Origin: Dryomyza anilis
Lineage: Eukaryota > Arthropoda > Insecta > Diptera > Dryomyzidae
Assembly (NCBI GenBank): GCA_951804985.1
Contig: OX638135.1
Span: forward strand, 41,073,564 to 41,137,563
Reading direction: 5' to 3'
DNA length: 64,000 nucleotides
Below the pieces are notes generated by a model. It saw nothing but the letters and a program-made list of their open reading frames with translations, searched no databases and was not told where the DNA came from. This document shows positions 23,565-35,419 of this stretch, piece after piece (positions within the stretch are counted from its first letter, which is position 1; every line of letters begins with the position of its first letter). The translations under genes were made by a program, and so were the position numbers.

Positions 23565-24705
23565 CTGTTGAAATCCCTACTACTTTTAAAATTGAAGAGC
23601 TAGATAAATGAAACTTATAATTTGATTACTAATATACCTACGCTGTATGTGCGAAAAAATTGGCGAGATCGGTTCATTGTGACCTATGATCCGACCACTT
23701 ATGTTCAAATACCTCATATAAAATGTACATATAAAGATCAATTTTTATGTATACGTGCTTAGGTAAACTTTTTTGGTCAAATATATATTGACATCATGCT
23801 CAAGTACGTGATAATAATGTTTTCCGTCGAAAAGACCTGTGGTTCATTAAAAAAAAAATCGAAATTCGGTACATCTACCCATTTGTAAATATGGGTATCA
23901 AATGAATGGAAATTCTTCAGCGATTGAATGTTTGTAGTTATTTTCAGGATTCGTATACCCTGGTGACCTATATATCACTTTGAATGGTAACCACACATAT
24001 GTGTAGGGTATTTATAGTCGGCTTAGACCGACTATAATTTTGATAATCCTAACTATCATAATTACACCTACTTTAAAATTTCCCATGTGATCTAACCTTC
24101 CCAACTGGTTTATATTTAAAATTCCAACAATCGAAAATAATGAAAATGTCTTTTCATTAGATGCATTAAAATATCGCGCTACAAAAATTTGAGTTAATGC
24201 GTGAAACAAATTGTTTACGACATATAAGCAAAATAAATTAAAATTTGTTTAAAAAGTTGAAAAATGTTGGTAATAAAATACTTTATTACTTAGTAAACAA
24301 AAATGTTTAAAAATATTTGTATAAACTTTTATGTGGCGCCAAGTATCCTCTTTAAAACCTCATTTATGTAATAAAGTTTTTCATACATAACATTTCTATG
24401 TTTTTGAAAAATTTTACTACTACTTGCTTATATCTCGCAAACACATGCAAGCAAATTTGTATTTTATGGCGCAAGGTTTTCTGCGTCTTATATCGAAAAG
24501 ATAATTTTATATTTTTCTTTTTTTTTGAATTTTCAAAATAAAAGAATACTAAAATTAATGGGAGATTATAAAATGGGCTATATCTCAAAAATTAAAGCCA
24601 ATTTGACTAAACTGATGGCGTTTTCGGAATTAGCTCTACAAATGTATCCAATATTTGCTGTAACTTTTACTGCACCATGTCAAAATTTTAATTTTTCGGG
24701 CAGTG
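23165..24705. mobile_element. Long-TIR MITE (TAA duplication) with nested mini-me
   Basis: Ends CACTGC (23165) and GCAGTG (24705) are flanked by TAA. Inner arms of more than 120 bp are inverted copies (ATGGTGCAGTAAAAGTTGCA ... CAAATTGGCTATAATTTTTG against 24565-24680). The core is occupied by a mini-me copy (23318-24105). A 3-bp TAA duplication suggests PIF/Harbinger form. No transposase was seen. Confidence 0.7.
23318..24105 (+). mobile_element. mini-me element, subfamily 2, with expanded GTCY tract
   Basis: Starts TTTATACCCTACACTAAG and continues CAGTTTGGTACGCCG, CAGAAGGAAGCATCTCCGG and the (GTCY)n tract at about 23446-23572. It ends with the hairpin TATAGTCGGCTTAGACCGAC and CTAACCTTCCCAACTGG. 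The tract mixes GTCC and GTCT units. Confidence 0.88.
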
Positions 24706-24837
24706 TAATGCACCAATGCTGAAAAATATAGATTTACTATATTTTTTTTGACAATTAATTTTTTCTGACGTTTGAACTGCGTTAATTAATTAAGCTTGTC
24801 TATAAATAAAAAGATAATATAAATTAGTGCCTTAAGG

Positions 24838-25168
24838 TTACATTGTGCTGCTAAAGTTTACCACAAAAAGTAAAAAAAAATAATGTCGTCTGTTCGCACA
24901 TTGCAGATGAAGTTAAAAAAACTTTTTAAATCCACATTTTTATTTTTACCATCTAAATAAAGTTATTTTGGGTCCAAGTAGGCATAAACAATTAGATATT
25001 GAATCTTTTAATGTCCTCCTAAAATTTCACCAATTATGAATTAAATCTTAAGCTCGAGCATCCTCCATAAAATTTAAAACACCCACCAAAATGTTCTTTA
25101 TTATTGAAGTTTTTTTATTTTTTTTTCGACTTAAAATTTGTGTGGTTATCTCTAGCAGCACAATGTAA
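24838..25168. mobile_element. Short MITE, TIR TTACATTGTGCTGCTA
   Basis: Left TTACATTGTGCTGCTAAAG and right TAGCAGCACAATGTAA are inverted, and similarity continues inward (GTTTACCACAAA against TTTGTGTGGTTA). The TA at each outer edge could be the target duplication (Tc1/mariner-like form). About 330 bp, non-coding. Confidence 0.65.
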
Positions 25169-25736
25169 TTTTTAGGTCCTATTAAATATTAAAATAAAAA
25201 TAAAAATTTGGTTATGTATATGTCAAACATGGAAGTAATGGGTATTTAAATATCTTGAATATTTTTCAACCAAACTGGAATACAAGTATTTTTATACTGA
25301 AAAATTATTACATTCTTTTCATGGTATTTTCCGTAAACAAGCATTTTATATGTATGCAATTTAAGAATTTTTACGTACTTCAAACATAAAAACAATTAAA
25401 GAGAAAATGTTCGAAAATAGTAATATATATAATAGTTATATATAATAGTAATAGTCACTCTAAATCTTTATAATTGTTATAAAAGTATGATGAATTAAAA
25501 ACAAACAAAAAAATACAAAATTTAACGATCTAAACCTTTCTGACCATCTTTCTTTGTATATTAAATTATTTATATTTATATAATTTGTATATTGAAAGTT
25601 TTGAAAACGAGTACACCATTAGAAAAACAAAATTCATCACCATTCAAATGATTCTACCTTCAATATTCAACTTATACACTCAGAAAAAACCCATGAAATC
25701 CCATACAAATTTGTTAATATGACGGTTATCAATTTA

Positions 25737-26258
25737 GGGCCAGTTTTTCAGTTCTAGTTGAACTTCGTTTGTAGTTTAAACTTTGTTTAAAGACAAAATC
25801 GAATTTTTCAGTGAACTTCATTTGTCGTTTAAATTTAGTTTAAACGAACGATGTTGAAGGGTTAAACTTCGTTTGTACTGTCAAGGAAATATAGATAAAA
25901 TTATCTCACAATACTCCGTCGGATCACAATATGTTCGTTATTTTTTAGATTTTTGCACTTTTTTTTTAATAAAAAAACACAATATTTGTTCATTATTTTG
26001 CTAATATTTCCGATTATAATCATTAAATTTTTCTGAAATATTTATTTAATATCTTTGTTTATTTCATTTTTGAATGACATACAAAACAAAACCGAAAGAA
26101 ATTTTTTGTCATTATTCAGTGGTGCCATATTAATTGACTGGATACATTGTAAACTAACACTGAAAAACTGCGAACAACAGTAAAGTCGTTTAATTAAAAG
26201 AGAATATTAATTAAACGAAGTTTAACCTATGTTTAATCTAGCACTGAAAAACTAGCCC
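25737..26258. mobile_element. MITE, TIR GGGCCAGTTTTTCAGT, TTA duplication
   Basis: Left GGGCCAGTTTTTCAGTTCTAG and right CTAGCACTGAAAAACTAGCCC are flanked by TTA (25734-25736 and 26259-26261). Subterminal AAACGAAGTTTAA-like words are repeated within it. 522 bp; the 3-bp TTA fits PIF/Harbinger MITEs. Confidence 0.75.
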
Positions 26259-26504
26259 TTAATAAAATTAAAAAAAAAAGTAAAACACTATTTTAATAGA
26301 AAAATAAAAAAGCACGTTTAAAATATTTTTCGGAAACTGTAAAATTTGAAAAATATCGGAATTAATAAAGCCGATTTTTTATATTTCCACGAATTAAAAC
26401 CTGGCCGGTACGCTAATACCCATAATCACAGACTTAAGTTTATATAATTATGTAAACTATATATAACTATAACTATATTTAACTATATATAAATATAAAT
26501 ATAA

Positions 26505-26511
<7 letters not shown>

Positions 26512-26596
<85 letters not shown>
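26512..26596. repeat. (TA)n microsatellite
   Basis: About 85 bp of uninterrupted TA dinucleotides. Confidence 0.97.
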
Positions 26597-26600
<4 letters not shown>

Positions 26601-26689
26601 TGTCATTTTTCAAAATATCCCCCCTAAGAACGACGTCTGGATCCGTCCCTGACTAGGCATATGCCGATATTTCGGTAACAGTTATTTTT

Positions 26690-27045
26690 TTCATCGTTAC
26701 TCAAAAGTAACGGTGACAGCCTGTTACAAAATACTCCAGTAGCAGTGATTGCTACTTTGATATATTTCTTGTGAATATTCGCAATAACAGGCAAATACCA
26801 ATTACTGTAGTAATTATTCGAATGAAAAAGAACAGTATGTTATAGAAATACTCCAGAATCTATAATAGGGTGATATTTTTACTATTGAATAATAGGCTGT
26901 TTATTTTCATTCGAATAATAACTACAGTAATTGCTATTTGCCTGTTATTGCGAATATCGCAACTGTGATGAAAATAACAGTTATATGAGTAACACGTATT
27001 TTGAACTGTTATTTAAAAGTACCAACAACGGTCAGTAACAGTGAC
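26690..27045. mobile_element. Foldback element with TAACAG-rich arms
   Basis: The arms at about 26770-26845 and 26890-26965 are inverted (GAATATTCGCAATAACAGGC / GCCTGTTATTGCGAATATCG). Outer AACAGTTATTTTTTTCATC and GATGAAAATAACAGTTA extend the symmetry. No frame. Confidence 0.65.
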
Positions 27046-27854
27046 TGAAAAGTAGCAAATTTGCCCATCACCATTTATAACTAAAAGAAAAATGTTGATT
27101 ACATTAAATAAATAAACTCATTTGCTAAATATATTAAAACTTTAAATTAAAGTGTTTCCTCATACAATACAATAAATGTCACTCTCAAACTTAAGCTTTG
27201 ATTATCGTTATATAAATCCCTTGTTTCTATCATTTATTTGTTATTATATCGTGAAAGCAGACAAGCAACAATAACCCTACTTTCCGATACTTGAATGTTT
27301 ATCTAAATGATCATATCATAGTAGGCGCCAGGCACGTAGCCAGGTGGGGAGGGTGTCATAGGGGTTTTGACCGCCCCCGCTCTTAAATGATATAAATTCC
27401 ATTATACATTCTTTAAAATAATGAAATATTTTTTATAAATTTAACATATAAAACACATTTTATCAATTTAAAATATATAAAACAAAATGCAAATGAACAA
27501 TTTTAAAAACATACAATATAATTTGGAGTTAGAATACTTTTTTACTTGGTAGACTTAACAATTTTTGGTTTTTTAATATGGGTCGATATCATTCATATAT
27601 TTGATGAAAAAGCGTTTTCTTTTCATTTTAGTTATTCATGATTCTGTAGAAACTTTGCAGCATAAACGTAGTAAAATTGCTACACGCAACAACAACTTCG
27701 GCAAAATCTTGAGATAATGTAGTTTTTGCATTCTTTGCTTTTGGTTCTTTGTACAATGGATATAATTCAATCCACAAAATTCTATTACATACACGTTCTT
27801 TTGACCAGATAATTTTCGGAACACTGAAAAATATTTTTGTATTTTTTATGTGTT

Positions 27855-28722
27855 ACAATTGAAGCATTGGGTGCAATAAGGGCGTTATGTAAAAAAGGAA
27901 GTTTTGAGATATTTGCGTTGAAAGTTTTTGGATGTCCTTATCTCAAAAAGTAATGTACCGATATTTTTGATTCAAATTTTTCATTAAAATTTGAACTTTT
28001 AGCATTATTATGCACTTTTAAAATTTTATTTAATGCTCCTATTAATATATCAAATAATGAATTAAAATAAATGATTTATACTCCCTTTTTGCAATAAAAT
28101 TTGTGCGTATTGAGTTTTAGTGCTATAATCATAACATAAATGGATGAAATAAAGATTATTATGTATAGTCAGATATACTTCTTGGATAGATATAGATATA
28201 AATTACGATCAAAATGACTTAAAACTAAATTTACTCTGGTGAAAACTGACTCTATAAAAAATTATAAAAAAATATATATTTTGTATATGGAGATAACGCC
28301 CTTATTGCTAAAACGACAAACAACTGTACGCAATCGATCTGGGATTTCAGAGGATGGTAGAGGACACTGCTGGGATCATTCGGTGCGAATATTGCAAAAA
28401 GGGCGTTATGATGTCTAACGCCCTTATTGCATCCAACGCTTCAATTATAAAAAAAAGGTTTATTTTTGTATATAATAGTCAACCATTATAAATTACGGTC
28501 AAAATAACTTAAAACTAAATTTACTCTGTTGAAAACTGACTCTATAAAAAAAAATATATATTTTGGAAATAACGCCCTTATTGCTAAAACGACAAACAAC
28601 TGTACGCAATTTTTTTTTGGGATTTCAGAAGATGGTAGAGGACATGCTGGTATCATTCGGTGCGAATATTGTAAAAAGGACGTTATGATGCCTAACGTCC
28701 TTATTGCACCCAACGCTTCAAT
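27855..28722. mobile_element. MITE with ~30-bp TIRs and a tandemly duplicated half
   Basis: The left end TTGAAGCATTGGGTGCAATA / AGGGCGTTA (27857) is inverted at 28415-28443 and again at 28693-28720. A ~277-bp unit (TTAAAACTAAATTTACTCTG ... AACGCTTCAATTATAAAAA) is present twice in tandem, about 28195-28450 and 28490-28728. The word ATAAGGGCGTTA/TAACGCCCTTAT occurs inside as a hairpin. Confidence 0.7.
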
Positions 28723-28828
28723 TATAAAAAGAAAAAAATGTTTATTTTTGTATATAATAGTCAACAATTTTTTTTAGTATTTTATATTGCAATAGATATG
28801 ACACTGTTAGAAGAGCCGCACGCAATTT

Positions 28829-28974
28829 TTATACCCTACACTAAGAGTGAAAGGGTATATTCAGTTTGGTACGCCGTTTGTAACACCCAGAAGGAAGCAT
28901 CTCCGGTATGGAAAAGTATATATATTCTTGATCAGCATGACCTCCTGAGTCGATTTAGCGATGTCCGTCTATCC

Positions 28975-29025
<51 letters not shown>

Positions 29026-30264
29026 CGTATGTCCGTCTGTCCGTCTGTCCGTCTGTCTGTCTGTCTGTCTGTCCGTCTGTTGAAATCCCTACTACTTTTA
29101 AAATTGAAGAGCTAGATAAATGAAACTTAGATTACTAATGTACCTACGCTGTATGTGCGAAAAAATTGGCGAGATCGGTTCATTGTGACCTATGATCCGA
29201 CCACTTATGTTCAAATACCTCTATAAAATGTACATATAAAGATCAATTTTTATGTATACGTGTTTAGGTAAACTTTTTTGGTCAAATATATATTGACATC
29301 AAATACATGATAATAAAGTTTTCCGGCGAAAAGACTTGTCGTTCACAAAAAAAATCGAAATACGATGCACCTACCCATTTGTAAATATGGGTATCAAATG
29401 AATGGAAATTCTTCAGCGATTGAATGTTTGTAGTTATTTTCAGGATTCGTATACCCTGATGACCTATATATCACTTTGAATGGTAACCACACATCAGTGT
29501 AGGGCATTATTGAATAAATTTTTATTCAAATAAATGATAACAAATATTTTTTTTATTTGTATTTTTTACATTTCGTTCAAATATCAAATTTTTATCTTTC
29601 ATCTTTTTATTTGACGAGATAAATAAATTATTTGTTATTTGTTAATTAAAATAAATTTATTTGAAATGTAAAATGAAGCAATAAATAAAAACAAAATTTG
29701 AAAATTATGTTCCAAATGATCGCCATGAGAATTCGTGCCATCATTATTGGAGTTAAATATACCAACAATAATAATAATTGTAATAGTTCACGCTCGGCTC
29801 AGAGCTTTTCGTCGGCAGTGTGGTTTGCCATTGTCTGCCGAGAGGTAGAACGGTATATAAAAATGATTTTTATGAAAAGATGTTAGTCCACGCCATTATC
29901 GCTGCAAATATCCTTAAAAAGTACGTGGTTTTTAATTCACATTTTAATAAAATATTTGAAAACAAAATCATTTGTATTTTTATTTTAACTTTTCAAATAA
30001 CGAATAAAAAGATAACAAATAAATTTAATTTATTTGTTATTTGAAATAAAAATAAATCAAAAATTATTTGTCACTCAAAATAAAAAATAAATGAAAGTTA
30101 TTTGATATTTTTTTATTTTTTATTTGAAATAATTTTTGCCCTACACTGCCACACATATGTGTAGGGTATTTATAGTCGGCTTAGACCGACTATAATTTTG
30201 ATAATCCTAACTATCATAAATACACCTACTTTAAAATTTCCCATGTGAAACCATCCCAACTGGT
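28829..30264 (+). mobile_element. mini-me element, subfamily 2, interrupted by a hAT-like MITE
   Basis: 28829-29494 matches the copy at 23318 up to AATGGTAACCACACAT. After the insertion, 30149-30264 resumes CCACACATATGTGTAGGG with the hairpin and ends CCCAACTGG. The GTCY tract at about 28966-29076 differs in unit order from the other copy. Confidence 0.88.
29495..30148. mobile_element. hAT-like MITE, 8-bp target duplication CCACACAT
   Basis: The 12-bp perfect TIRs CAGTGTAGGGCA and TGCCCTACACTG bound a 654-bp AT-rich element. CCACACAT occurs at 29487-29494 and 30149-30156, and the host mini-me copy at 23318-24105 shows the uninterrupted site. CAGTG-type ends with an 8-bp duplication are typical of hAT elements. 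The centre contains GCTCAGAGCTTTTCGTCGGC with no transposase frame. Confidence 0.9.
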
Positions 30265-30644
30265 TTTTTTTCAAATATCGCGTCATTTTTTTATTATTTT
30301 ATATCTAATTATTTTGTGTGTGTCATCTAAATAAAATCGCACACATTTTATTTCAAACAAATTTATTTTCGAATTTTATATGGTAATAGTTAGCTCGTTA
30401 GACATTATTTGTTTTAATGGTCGATTTTCTGAACAGTATTGGTTGATTAATATTTTTGTTTTATTTTTCCCAAAAATTTCCACTCGTCTTTTTAATTGAC
30501 CCTCAAAATTTCCAAATAAAATAACCTCTATGCAAGATTCACAAAATATATTTTAAAAATAATGAAAAAACTAACTAAAAAAGGAATAGCATCCAAAACC
30601 ATTATGAAATAATATCCAACATAATATATCTAATAAAAAAATTA

Positions 30645-30645
<1 letters not shown>

Positions 30646-30711
<66 letters not shown>
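30646..30711. repeat. (TA)n microsatellite
   Basis: About 66 bp of TA, abutting the CCCGGGAT-rich element. Confidence 0.95.
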
Positions 30712-30713
<2 letters not shown>

Positions 30714-31453
30714 GGGTTTCAATCCCGAAGCATTTTGGAAATCCCGGGACTTTCGGGATTAGAAAAATAATCCCGGGATCCCGGGATATATCCCGGATTA
30801 TGTCCCGAATGATTGAAATTTGTATTACAGGTACTAATAATGGCGCATCGTCTTTGAAGTTTAAATAGAACAAAAATTTTACATTTACTCAAGTTAAACC
30901 TGTCACAAATATAATTGTGTTTATACATTCTTTGTAGTTCTGAATCCAAATATGTTAACGATCAATTTCTGTGACGTATAGTAAAAAAATCCTAAAGTGC
31001 CAATAATTAAATTTTTACTAATTACATAATATTGTTTATGTTTTATTGCCGTTCGCGCATTGCAATTGAAGGTTAAAAATAATTTTAAAAAATAATTTTA
31101 TGTAGTAGAATTATATTATGTAGTAGAATTAGTATATTCAAACTCTATTTTTTGAGCCTATTCCCATACAAAACAATTTTATTTAGATGGTAAAAAAAAA
31201 ACAAATATGAATTTGTTTTTAAATTTATCTGCAATGCTTAAGCACAGGACATTTTTTTCGATCAAATTTTTTGTTGATCTGCACTATTAAACATATAGTT
31301 TTGTTAAAAATATTAGCAGCGGTATCCTTACATGAAATCAAACATTTGTCATCAAGTCTATTGAAAAATAATTAAAATATGCTAACGAATGCAAACTTAA
31401 AATTTAATATTCAAATTTAAAATTCAAATATTCTTCGGGATCCCGAAATTTCT
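30711..31453. mobile_element. Putative element with palindromic CCCGGGAT-rich end
   Basis: GGTTTCAATCCCGAAGC, then GGGATTAG, ATCCCGGGATCCCGGGATAT and ATCCCGGATTATGTCCCG form clustered palindromes within 100 bp. A matching TTCGGGATCCCGAAATTTC lies at 31435-31453, and a similar end (CTTCCAATCCCGGGAAACGG) at 62222. Extent inferred from these two clusters. Confidence 0.45.
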
Positions 31454-31481
31454 CATATATAGAAATATAGCATTTTCCGAT

Positions 31482-31705
31482 TGAATGAAACCTTTTTAGA
31501 ATTAAACGAAACCTTTTGCGAACTAAACGAAACCTTTTGCAAATTAAACGAAACCGTTTTCGAATTGAACGAAACATTTTGCAAATCTAGCGAAACATTT
31601 TACCAATTAAATGAAACCGTTTGCAAATTAACCGAAACTTTTTGGAAAATAAATGAAACTTTTTAGAAAATTAATAAAACTCTTTACAAATTGAATGAAA
31701 CAATT
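31482..31705. repeat. 21-bp tandem repeat, about 10 diverged copies
   Basis: The unit resembles AACGAAACCTTTTGCGAACTA. Because 21 is divisible by three, the plus strand reads as a heptapeptide repeat LNETFCK over 31481-31666. There is no signal that it is a gene. Confidence 0.8.
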
Positions 31706-32223
31706 TTTAATCTTTCAAATATTACACCTTTTTCAAATTTAATATAAGATACAGTATGATATGATGCAATTAATTTGCTTTAGTCATTGTGATATTTAAA
31801 ATGTTAATAAATTATAATTAATTTTTACAATAGTATCTCCTTGAAATCAAAATTATATATGAAAATGGCATCAGTTTTTTTAAATTAGCTCTAGATTTTA
31901 TGATATTACATAATTTTAGGAAAAATTTAAAAACGGTCTAAATCTCAAAAACTAGATCCAATTTAATGAAACTTACGCCATTTTCGACATGAAAATTGAA
32001 GAAATTGTTGCAAGTTTTACTGTTGAAAAAATTATATTTTTTATTCAATAAAAAAAATACATAAATATTTTTTAAAATATGATGCCATCAAATAAGCATC
32101 TAATAATTTGAAATCAAAAAAACATATTGGATTGTAAAAATAATTGTAAAAACGGTCCTTTTATAGAAGTTATGATTAAAATTTACAAAAACCATGTTTT
32201 ATTTGCTTTAAACTGTTTCTATC

Positions 32224-32228
<5 letters not shown>

Positions 32229-32318
<90 letters not shown>

Positions 32319-32358
32319 AATATATATAACATATATATATATAACATATATATATGTT
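32229..32358. repeat. (TA)n microsatellite with variants
   Basis: About 130 bp of TA with GTA/AAC interruptions near the right end. Confidence 0.95.
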
Positions 32359-32831
32359 TTCCTTAATATTCCAAATATTTCTACCATTTTTCTAATATTT
32401 TCGACTCAGAATATATTATTTACTAGCTGGACCCGTGCACGACTCGTGCCAAGATTTTCTGAATTCAAAGATATGGAGCGATTTTATTAATATAAAAAAC
32501 ATTTTATTATTTATAGCTGGACCCGTGCACGACTCGTGCCAAGATTTTCTGAATTCAAAGATATGGAGCGATTTTATTAATATAAAAAAAAACATTTTAT
32601 TATTTATATGAGGGGCCCGTGCTTAGCTGTTGAAGTTTTTTTATTGGTTTTATAAACCTAATAATAATTCTCCGCCAAAACAACCTTTCTCAAAGACAAT
32701 TCTTTCTCAGACTGCGCTTCTCCGCAGAATTATTCCCAGTAGAAATCTTCCCCGTAAAATCCACATAAAACGCTTTCCCGTAGAATTCTCCACGTAGAAT
32801 TCATCCCGGTAGAGTTTTTCCCAGTAGAAGT

Positions 32832-33870
32832 GTGGTGGGTTTTAATGTGGTGAGTTTCGGTATGGTGAGTTTAGGTGTGGTGAATTTTGGAGTGGTGAGT
32901 TTAATTGTGGTGAGTTTTAGTGTGGTGAGTTTTGATGTGATGAGTTTTAGTGTGGTGAATTTAAGTGTGGTGAATTTTAGTGTGGTGAGTTTAAGTGTGG
33001 TGATTTTTAGTGTGGTGAGTTTTAGTGTAGTGAATTATAGTGTGGTGGGTTTTACTGTGTTGAATTTTAATGTGGCGTGTTTTAGTGTGGCGTGTTTTAG
33101 TGTGGCGAGTTTTAGTCTGGTGAATTTTAGGGTGAATTTTATTGTGATGAATTTTAGTGTGATGAATATTAATGTGATGAATTTTATTGTGGTGAGTTTT
33201 AGTGTAGTGAATTTTAGTGTGGTGAGTTTTAGTGTGGTTAATTATAGTGTGGTGGGTTTTAGTGTGGTGAATTTTAGTGCGGTGAGTTTTAGTGTGGTGA
33301 AATTTTAGTGTGGTGAGTTTAAGAATGGTCAATTTTTGTGTGTTGAATTTTTGTGTGGTGAGTTTTAGTGTAGTGAGTTTTAGTGTGGTGAGTTTTAGTG
33401 TGGTGAGTTTTAGTGTGGTGAATTTTAGTGTGGTGAGTTTTAGTGTGGCGACATTTGAGTGTAGTGAGTTTTAGTGTGATGAGTTTCAGTGTGGTGAGTT
33501 TTAATGTGGTGAAATTTTAATGTGGTGAGTTTTAGTGTGGTAAATTTTAGTGTAGTGAGTTTTAGTGTGGTAAAATTTTAGTGTGGTGGGTTTTAGTGTG
33601 GTGAATTTTAGTGTGTTGAATTATTGTTTGGTGAGTTTTAGTGTGGTGAGTTTAAGTGTGGTGAGTTTAAGTGTAGTGAGTTTTAGTGTGCTGAGTTTTA
33701 GTGTGGTGAGTTTTTGTGTGGTGAGTTTTAGTGTCGTGAGTTTTGGTGTGGTGAGTTTTAGTGTGGTGAGTTTTAGTGTGGTGAATTTTAGTGTGGTGAG
33801 TTTTAGTTTAAGGGTGAATTTTAGTGTGGTGAGTTTTAGTGTGGTTAGTTTTAGTGTGGTAAGTTCGTTT
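32832..33870. repeat. 15-bp minisatellite GTGGTGAGTTTTAGT, block 1
   Basis: About 65-70 diverged units. The 15-bp period keeps several frames open, giving VSFSV-like pentapeptide repeats on plus and TKTHH/TLKLT-like repeats on minus. These are not proteins. Confidence 0.95.
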
Positions 33871-35178
33871 TTCTTTTTCATTTATTTTTTTTGTTTTTCA
33901 TTTAGTTTGGATTGTGGTTTTATGTGATTGGTTTTGTTTTTGTATTTTTGCTTTTGTTTTGTGCTTTTGCTTTTTTGTTTTAAATTTTTTTTTTTTTATA
34001 TGAGTTTTTTGTTTCATGTTCGTAGCTGGTGAAAGTGCCGAGTTATATCGTATTGAAAGTTTAGGTTGTATGGGAGGTGCCACGCCTCTTTGTCAAATCC
34101 CGCCCATATATAGCCTATCATTCCTTCCAGACCATACCGCATCTGTGGTAAAATTTCAAGAAAATCGGATCAGCCGTTTAGACGGAGAAGCGGAACAAAC
34201 GTACAAACGAACAAACAGATTTATTATATTAACTAGCTGGACCCGTGGTGAGTTTAAGAATGGTCAATTTTTGTGTGTTGAATTTTTGTGTGGTGAGTTT
34301 TAGTGTAGTGAGTTTTAGTGTGGTGAGTTTTAGTGTGGTGAGTTTTAGTGTGGTGAATTTTAGTGTGGTGAGTTTTAGTGTGGCGACATTTGAGTGTAGT
34401 GAGTTTTAGTGTGATGAGTTTCAGTGTGGTGAGTTTTAATGTGGTGAAATTTTAATGTGGTGAGTTTTAGTGTGGTAAATTTTAGTGTAGTGAGTTTTAG
34501 TGTGGTAAAATTTTAGTGTGGTGGGTTTTAGTGTGGTGAATTTTAGTGTGTTGAATTATTGTTTGGTGAGTTTTAGTGTGGTGAGTTTAAGTGTGGTGAG
34601 TTTAAGTGTAGTGAGTTTTAGTGTGCTGAGTTTTAGTGTGGTGAGTTTTTGTGTGGTGAGTTTTAGTGTCGTGAGTTTTGGTGTGGTGAGTTTTAGTGTG
34701 GTGAGTTTTAGTGAGGTGAATTTTAGTGTGGTGAGTTTTAGTTTAAGGGTGAATTTTAGTGTGGTGAGTTTTAGTGTGGTTAGTTTTAGTGTGGTAAGTT
34801 CGTTTTTCTTTTTCATTTATTTTTTTTGTTTTTCATTTAGTTTGGATTGTGGTTTTATGTGATTGGTTTTGTTTTTGTATTTTTGCTTTTGTTTTGTGCT
34901 TTTGCTTTTTTGTTTTAATTTTTTTTTTTTTATATGAGTTTTTTGTTTCATGTTCGTAGCTGGTGAAAGTGCCGAGTTATATCGTATTGAAAGTTTAGGT
35001 TGTATGGGAGGTGCCACGCCTCTTTGTCAAATCCCGCCCATATATAGCCTATCATTCCTTCCAGACCATACCGCATCTGTGGTAAAATTTCAAGAAAATC
35101 GGATCAGCCGTTTAGACGGAGAAGCGGAACAAACGTACAAACGAACAAACAGATTTATTATATTAACTAGCTGGACCC
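33310..35178. repeat. Tandem duplication of a 935-bp unit, nearly identical
   Basis: 33310-34244 is followed directly by 34245-35178. Internal landmarks repeat at a constant offset of 935 (934 after a one-base change in a T-run). I saw only a handful of differences, for example GTGTGGTGAA against GTGAGGTGAA near 33776/34711. The unit includes minisatellite and the element 3' end and breaks at TAGCTGGACCCGT. Confidence 0.93.
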
Positions 35179-35419
35179 GTACACGACTCGTGCAAAGATT
35201 TTGTGAATGCAAGGTTATGGAGCAATTTTATTAATATAAATAACATTGTTGACGTATTTTTTATTAGTTTTATAAATGTAGTAACCAATACCAAACTAAT
35301 TCTCCGCTAAAACAACTTTTCTCATATACAATTCTTTTTTGGACTGTGCTTCCCCGTAGAATTCTTCCCAGTAGAATTCTTTCCCGTAGAATTCTTCCCC
35401 GTATAGTTTTTCCCAGTAG

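Noticed and set aside
27325..27385. GC-rich GCACGTAGCCAGG ... CCGCCCCCGC patch as an element end
   Set aside because: It resembles common invertebrate transposon termini, but no partner end or duplication could be paired with it.
28738..29115. 125-codon frame with SVCLSVCLSV repeat
   Set aside because: It lies across the (GTCY)n tract and conserved core of a mini-me element, so it is not a gene.
30571..30873. 100-codon minus-strand frame with IYIYIY core
   Set aside because: It reads through the (TA)n microsatellite and the CCCGGGAT palindromes.
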